Below, piece after piece: positions 60,734 through 64,000 of a stretch of DNA of 64,000 nt. Location of the stretch: positions 2,542,001 to 2,606,000 of the forward strand of contig NZ_CP087879.1 of assembly GCF_021442325.1 (NCBI RefSeq). Direction: 5' to 3'. A program made the translations under genes and the position numbers. Origin of the DNA: Agromyces marinus (GTDB lineage: Bacteria > Actinomycetota > Actinomycetes > Actinomycetales > Microbacteriaceae). The notes below the pieces were generated by a model. The model ran no database searches, was not told the DNA's origin, and was given only the letters and a program-made list of their open reading frames with translations. Position 1 is the first letter of the stretch; each line of letters starts with the position of its first letter.

Positions 60734-60782
60734 TTCCGGCCATCCGGGCGCGAGGCGCGCCATCCGCAACGAGGAGAACAGC

Positions 60783-61268
60783 ATGGGCGAGTACGCCGCC
60801 GTCATCGAGATCCCCAAGGGGAGCCGCAACAAGTACGAGGTCGACCACGAGACCGGCCGGGTGTTCCTCGACCGCGTGCTCTACACGAACTTCGTCTACC
60901 CCACCGACTACGGGTTCTTCGAGAACACCCTGGGCGACGACGGCGACCCGCTCGACGTGCTCGTGCTCACGCAGTACCCGCTGTTCCCGGGCGTGGGCGT
61001 GAAGGTGCGGCCGGTGGGCGTGTTCCACATGACCGACGACGGCGGCGGCGACGCCAAGGTCATCGCGGTCCCCGCGGGCGACCCGCGCTGGAACGACATC
61101 CAGGACATCGAGGACGTGCCCGAGTACACCCGCAAGGAGATCGAGCACTTCTTCGAGCACTACAAGGACCTCGAGCCCGGCAAGTGGGTCAAGACCGAGG
61201 GCTGGGCGGATGCCGCGGAGGCCGAGTCGCTCATCGCCAAGGCGATCGAGGCGTACCCGGGTCACTGA
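60783..61268 (+). CDS. ppa: Inorganic pyrophosphatase
   Basis: 161 residues, family I soluble PPase. Catalytic residues are in [28 protein letters not shown] and the metal-binding [31 protein letters not shown] and GWADAAEAE complete it. It pulls polymerisation and activation reactions forward by hydrolysing PPi. GAGGAGA lies eight bases before the ATG. Divergent from tilS across 61 bp and followed by two hairpins. Confidence 0.98.
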   Translation: MGEYAAVIEIPKGSRNKYEVDHETGRVFLDRVLYTNFVYPTDYGFFENTLGDDGDPLDVLVLTQYPLFPGVGVKVRPVGVFHMTDDGGGDAKVIAVPAGDPRWNDIQDIEDVPEYTRKEIEHFFEHYKDLEPGKWVKTEGWADAAEAESLIAKAIEAYPGH

Positions 61269-61272
61269 CCCG

Positions 61273-61334
61273 GAAGCGGATGCCGCGGCATCCGCTTCAC
61301 GTCGCGAAGGGCGGGCCTGCGGGCTCGCCCTTCG
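61273..61334. terminator. Two hairpins between convergent ppa and M23 genes
   Basis: A perfect 26-bp palindrome (61273-61298), again built on GCGGATGCCG, and a 9-bp stem with 12-nt loop (61305-61313 with 61326-61334). Confidence 0.65.
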
Positions 61335-61341
61335 TCGTCGG

Positions 61342-62688
61342 TCAGCCGAGCGAGATGCCCCGCGCCGACATGAACGAGAGCGGGTTGATGCGGCTCCACC
61401 CGTCGTACACCTCGAAGTGCAGGTGGCATCCGGTCGACGCACCGGTGGTGCCGCTCGAGGCGATCACCTGGCCGGAGTTCACCCACTGGCCGTAGCCGAC
61501 GAACAACCCGCCCGGGCGGATGTGGGCGTACCCGGTGGAGATGCCCCCGCCGTGGTCGATCTTGATGAAGTTGCCGTAGCTGCCAGACCACCCGGAGTAG
61601 ACGACGGTTCCCGAGTTCGCCGCGCGGATCGGCGCCGAGCACCCGGTGGCGAGGTCGACCGCGTAGTGGAACGAGTTCGAGCAGTAGCCGCCCTCGCAGA
61701 TGACCTCGCGGGGACCGTAGTAGCCCGAGATCCAGCCGTATGCGGGCTTCGACCAACCGGATGACGCGGTCGAACCGCCGCCACCGCCGCCGCCTCCGCC
61801 GCCACCGCCGCCACCGGCCGCTGCCGCGGCGGCGGCCGCTTCGGCGGCCTTGCGACGGCGCTCCTCCTCGGCCTTGCGGCGGCGCTCCTCCTCCTCCTTG
61901 CGCTTGCGCTCGCCCTCCTCGTAGGCGGCGGTGGTCTTCGCCTCCGCGTCCTTGAGGAACGCCAGCTGCTGGTCGAGCTCGATCTTCTTCGCCTCGGACT
62001 CGGCGAGCGCCGCCTCCGCAGCGGCCTGCGCGGCCTGCGCGGCGGCCAGCGCCTTCTCGGCGGCGATGCGCAGCTTCTCGCGCTCGGCGCGCGCGACCTC
62101 GGCCTGGTCGGCGAGGGACTGCGCGGTGTTGCCCGCCTCCTGCGCCTCCTGGTAGATGTCGGCCGTGCGCTCGACGAGCTTCTCCATCGACCCGAGCTTC
62201 GACAGCAACAGGTCGGTGCTCGCGGCGTCGCCCGCGTCGAACAGCAGGTTCACGCCGAGATCCGACCCCCCGGTCCGGTAGAGCTGCGCCGCGAGCTGGC
62301 CGGCGTTGCTCTCGGCCTCGTCGGCGGCCGCCTGAGCCTCGTCCGCCTGCGCCTGGATGTCGTCGGCCCGACGCACCGCGTCGTCGTAGGCCTGCTGGGC
62401 GACGAAGAGCTCCTCGGTGCGGCGCTCCGCCTCGGCGCGCGCCGCCGCGACGTTCGCCTCGAGCTCGCCGATCAGACCGATGATCTGGTCGACGGCCCGC
62501 GCGGCGGCCTTCGTGTCGGCCTTCGCCTGCTGCACCTCGGGCCACGTCGGGTAGTCGGCGGCGTACGCGGGGGCGGGGTTCGCCACGACGCCGCCCGTCG
62601 CGCCGATCACCAGGGCGAGCACCGCCGCGAACGCGCGCAGTCGGCCGCCGCGCGTGCGCGGGGATCCGGGCTCTGCGATTCGCGACAT
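61342..62688 (-). CDS. Secreted M23-family peptidoglycan endopeptidase with coiled coil
   Basis: 448 residues. Signal peptide (ending PAPAYAADY), a long coiled coil (about residues 48-285), a Glu/Arg/Lys segment, an Ala run and 14 consecutive glycines, then the LytM domain with zinc ligands in HYAVDLATG and CHLHFEV. The layout is that of EnvC/RipA-like cell-wall hydrolases, where the coiled coil keeps the enzyme inactive until recruited. The repeated GCC/GGC-type codons of the Gly run (61776-61817) could vary in length. ATG 62688; the preceding GGGAAGAG is a weak ribosome site. Confidence 0.93.
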   Translation of the reverse strand: MSRIAEPGSPRTRGGRLRAFAAVLALVIGATGGVVANPAPAYAADYPTWPEVQQAKADTKAAARAVDQIIGLIGELEANVAAARAEAERRTEELFVAQQAYDDAVRRADDIQAQADEAQAAADEAESNAGQLAAQLYRTGGSDLGVNLLFDAGDAASTDLLLSKLGSMEKLVERTADIYQEAQEAGNTAQSLADQAEVARAEREKLRIAAEKALAAAQAAQAAAEAALAESEAKKIELDQQLAFLKDAEAKTTAAYEEGERKRKEEEERRRKAEEERRRKAAEAAAAAAAAGGGGGGGGGGGGGGSTASSGWSKPAYGWISGYYGPREVICEGGYCSNSFHYAVDLATGCSAPIRAANSGTVVYSGWSGSYGNFIKIDHGGGISTGYAHIRPGGLFVGYGQWVNSGQVIASSGTTGASTGCHLHFEVYDGWSRINPLSFMSARGISLG

Positions 62689-62834
62689 CTCTTCCCATCC
62701 GCACGGCCGTCCGGCGCGCGCTCATGTTCTCCTGCGTGCGGGCAGTGGCCCTGCCACACTAGGCACGGAAGCGCGGCCCATCGGGCATTTCGCTCGGGCG
62801 TGGCGGGAGTGCGTTCCGCCCGCCCGAGCTCGTT

Positions 62835-62863
62835 TTGGAATCTCGGCGAGGTTCGCATATGCT
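62835..62863 (+). promoter_or_regulatory. Promoter for tRNA-Glu
   Basis: TTGGAA (62835-62840), 17-bp spacer, TATGCT (62858-62863); transcription would start about 30 bp before the tRNA. Confidence 0.6.
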
Positions 62864-62899
62864 TTCTTCTCGGCGGTCGAACCTCACGGCGAGACCTCC

Positions 62900-62972
62900 G
62901 GCCCCATCGTTTAGCGGCCTAGGACACCGCCCTTTCACGGCGGCAGCACGGGTTCGAATCCCGTTGGGGTCA
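62900..62972 (+). tRNA. tRNA-Glu (UUC)
   Basis: 73 nt without encoded CCA. Acceptor GGCCCCA/TGGGGTC with one G-U pair, anticodon stem CCGCC/GGCGG and loop CTTTCAC giving UUC, normal TTCGAAT T-loop. Confidence 0.97.
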
Positions 62973-62992
62973 CCCCGCGATGGGTTTACAAT
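62964..62992 (+). promoter_or_regulatory. Possible internal promoter before tRNA-Asp
   Basis: TTGGGG (62964-62969, inside the tRNA-Glu 3' end), 17-bp spacer, TACAAT (62987-62992). Confidence 0.4.
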
Positions 62993-63010
62993 TGAACAGC
63001 TTCTTTACGA

Positions 63011-63084
63011 GGCCCTGTGGCGCAGTTGGTTAGCGTGCCGCCCTGTCACGGCGGAGGTCGCGGGTTCAAGTCCCGTCAGGGTCG
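63011..63084 (+). tRNA. tRNA-Asp (GUC)
   Basis: 74 nt without encoded CCA. Acceptor GGCCCTG/CAGGGTC, discriminator G, anticodon loop CTGTCAC giving GUC, T-loop TTCAAGT. Confidence 0.97.
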
Positions 63085-63096
63085 CTCAGGCGACAG

Positions 63097-63122
63097 GCCC
63101 TTTCCCTTTCGAGTGAAGGGGC
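63097..63122 (+). terminator. Hairpin between tRNA-Asp and tRNA-Phe
   Basis: RNA stem GCCCTTTC/GAAGGGGC with one G-U pair and 10-nt loop, followed by TTTCTCCTT. Confidence 0.5.
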
Positions 63123-63157
63123 TTTCTCCTTATCATCGAGGTGCTTCGGCACCCCGA

Positions 63158-63230
63158 GGCTCTGTAGCTCAGTTGGTAGAGCGTTCGACTGAAAATCGAA
63201 AGGTCACCGGATCGATGCCGGTCGGAGCCA
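63158..63230 (+). tRNA. tRNA-Phe (GAA)
   Basis: 73 nt without encoded CCA. Acceptor GGCTCTG/CGGAGCC (one T-G pair), anticodon loop CTGAAAA giving GAA. The T-loop reads ATCGATG, with A instead of the near-universal T at position 54. A GGTGC-TTCG-GCACC tetraloop hairpin lies just upstream (63140-63153). The 3' end is 46 bp from the stop of an integrase gene, so it is a probable attachment site. Confidence 0.96.
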
Positions 63231-63235
63231 CAGTC

Positions 63236-63261
63236 AAAACCCCCGGTTTACCGGGGGTTTT
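63236..63261 (+). terminator. Terminator of the tRNA cluster
   Basis: 12-bp stem (63236-63247 with 63250-63261), 2-nt loop, ending in TTTT then CTCGTT; the best rho-independent terminator in the window. Confidence 0.85.
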
Positions 63262-63276
63262 CTCGTTGGCGTGGAC

Positions 63277-64000
63277 CTAACGCGAGGGCCTTCGGTGAGC
63301 TTGGGCCATTCTTGGGCCATTAACTCTAGACGGCGTCTTCCCCGGGGCCATCTCTGTTGCCGCGTCGTCCGCTGCTCCGAGCATCTGGTCGAGCGCCGCG
63401 CCAGCGCGGAGCGCGACGCCTTCTCGGGCGCGTGAATAGCGTTCCGTCACCTGCAGACTCGAATGGCCGAGGGTCGCCTGCACGTCGGGTGCGCTCGCGC
63501 CGGCGTCGAACAGGATCGTCGCGAACGTGTGACGCAGATCGTGGACGCGGAGGTCGGGCCGGCCGATCGCCTTGCGCAATTCCTCCCAGTCGACGCCACG
63601 GCGGGCGTTGTGGTTCGTGAGCCGTCCGCCGTCTGGTCCGGAGAACAGCAGGTCGCTCGGCTGCTTGCCGCGCGCGGCCTGCTCGGCGTACGGGCGCAGC
63701 GCGTCGATCAGCGGGACCTCGCGTGACTTGTGGCTCTTCGGGGACTGCTCGATCAGCTCGCCTCGCTGGCCGGGGCTCAGCGAGCGGCTGACGCGGATGA
63801 TGCCGCGCTCGAAATCGACGTCGCCGACGCGGAGCGCAGTCGCCTCGCCCGCGCGCATGCCGGTGTAGACGAGCGCGGCGACGTAGCTGCGGTAGGCGCC
63901 CTCCGGCACAAGCTCGAGGAGCGTGCGCACCTGGTCGAGTGTGAGCGCCCGCGAGATCGGCGAGACCGACTCGCGCATGCTCGGCCGCTTCACCTCGCGC
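63277..64000 (-). CDS. Tyrosine recombinase (integrase), C-terminal catalytic part, cut by window edge
   Basis: The last 240 residues are in the window; the frame stays open to base 64000, so the N-terminus lies beyond. All catalytic residues are present: Arg in YTGMRAGEATALR, Lys in SPKSHKSREVP, His and Arg in LRVHDLRHTFA, His in ATLGHSSLQ, and the nucleophile Tyr in VTERYSRARE. The gene points toward tRNA-Phe and ends 46 bp from it, as in actinobacterial integrative elements and prophages that recombine at tRNA 3' ends. An 11-bp direct repeat (CTTGGGCCATT, 63300-63321) lies in its last codons. Confidence 0.93.
   Translation of the reverse strand, partial: REVKRPSMRESVSPISRALTLDQVRTLLELVPEGAYRSYVAALVYTGMRAGEATALRVGDVDFERGIIRVSRSLSPGQRGELIEQSPKSHKSREVPLIDALRPYAEQAARGKQPSDLLFSGPDGGRLTNHNARRGVDWEELRKAIGRPDLRVHDLRHTFATILFDAGASAPDVQATLGHSSLQVTERYSRAREGVALRAGAALDQMLGAADDAATEMAPGKTPSRVNGPRMAQAHRRPSR

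Noticed and set aside
62688-62725. ATG at 62725 with a good GGAGAAC ribosome site before the M23 gene
   Set aside because: It is out of frame with the endopeptidase and leads only into an arginine-rich shadow frame.
62689-62899. Possible c-di-AMP (ydaO) riboswitch upstream of the M23 endopeptidase
   Set aside because: This riboswitch often precedes cell-wall hydrolase genes in actinobacteria, but none of its conserved blocks could be found here on the minus strand.

Overview
The window is a very GC-rich chromosomal segment of an actinobacterium. The folate/ftsH/tilS/hpt cluster, the rpoBC pair, ClpC, DUF3180 and tandem PH-domain genes, and the dense use of GTG/TTG starts and four-base gene overlaps all fit the family Microbacteriaceae. 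The recurrent heptamer GGCATCC/GGATGCC also fits that family, and an Agromyces-like genus is my guess, not a proof. It is mostly ordinary core genome.

Layout. (1) 1-3630, minus: the start of an FHA-FtsK/SpoIIIE protein (type VII secretion-like), an RDD-FHA membrane protein and two unidentified membrane-anchored proteins. (2) 3742-11347, minus: rpoB-rpoC with a structured leader and a double-hairpin terminator. (3) 11436-15236, plus: a promoter and a five-gene operon of unrecognised proteins (a WXG100-sized helical protein, a 396-residue membrane protein and three partners), which may be a second type VII-like module, followed by two tandem spermidine-synthase-like genes. (4) 16893-19182, minus: the 5-oxoprolinase genes pxpA-pxpB-pxpC. 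(5) 19236-36421: mainly single genes, including a PQQ-type sugar dehydrogenase, SprT-like protease, CGNR zinc finger, SDR, DEAD-box helicase, an HTH-less LysR domain divergent from DUF5997, tRNA-Ser(CGA), RadA and two acetyltransferases. (6) 36513-46819: clpC, a DUF2975-like/XRE pair, an ACT protein, pirin, M14 carboxypeptidase and cardiolipin synthase. (7) 46915-60721, minus: a long collinear run tilS-hpt-MFS/cNMP-ftsH-folE-folP-folB-folK-DUF3180-PH-PH-DUF2520-panC-lysS. (8) 60783-63261: ppa, an M23 endopeptidase and tRNA-Glu, tRNA-Asp and tRNA-Phe. (9) 63277-64000: the C-terminal catalytic part of a tyrosine integrase abutting tRNA-Phe, the likely edge of an integrated element lying beyond the window.

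Working together: the long minus run couples folate and pantothenate synthesis, purine salvage, tRNA modification and charging, and membrane proteolysis. pxpABC recycles 5-oxoproline to glutamate. ClpC has a good ClgR-type operator candidate upstream. At least eighteen genes carry a TANNNT -10 hexamer ending 6-7 bases before the start codon, so leaderless transcripts appear to be the rule for single genes here, whereas operons and highly expressed genes carry Shine-Dalgarno sequences. No CRISPR array, insertion sequence or replication origin was seen. The most original leads are the 11.6-15.2 kb operon, the possible split LysR regulator at 29.2-30.5 kb, the over-represented GGCATCC/GGATGCC word, and the element edge at tRNA-Phe.
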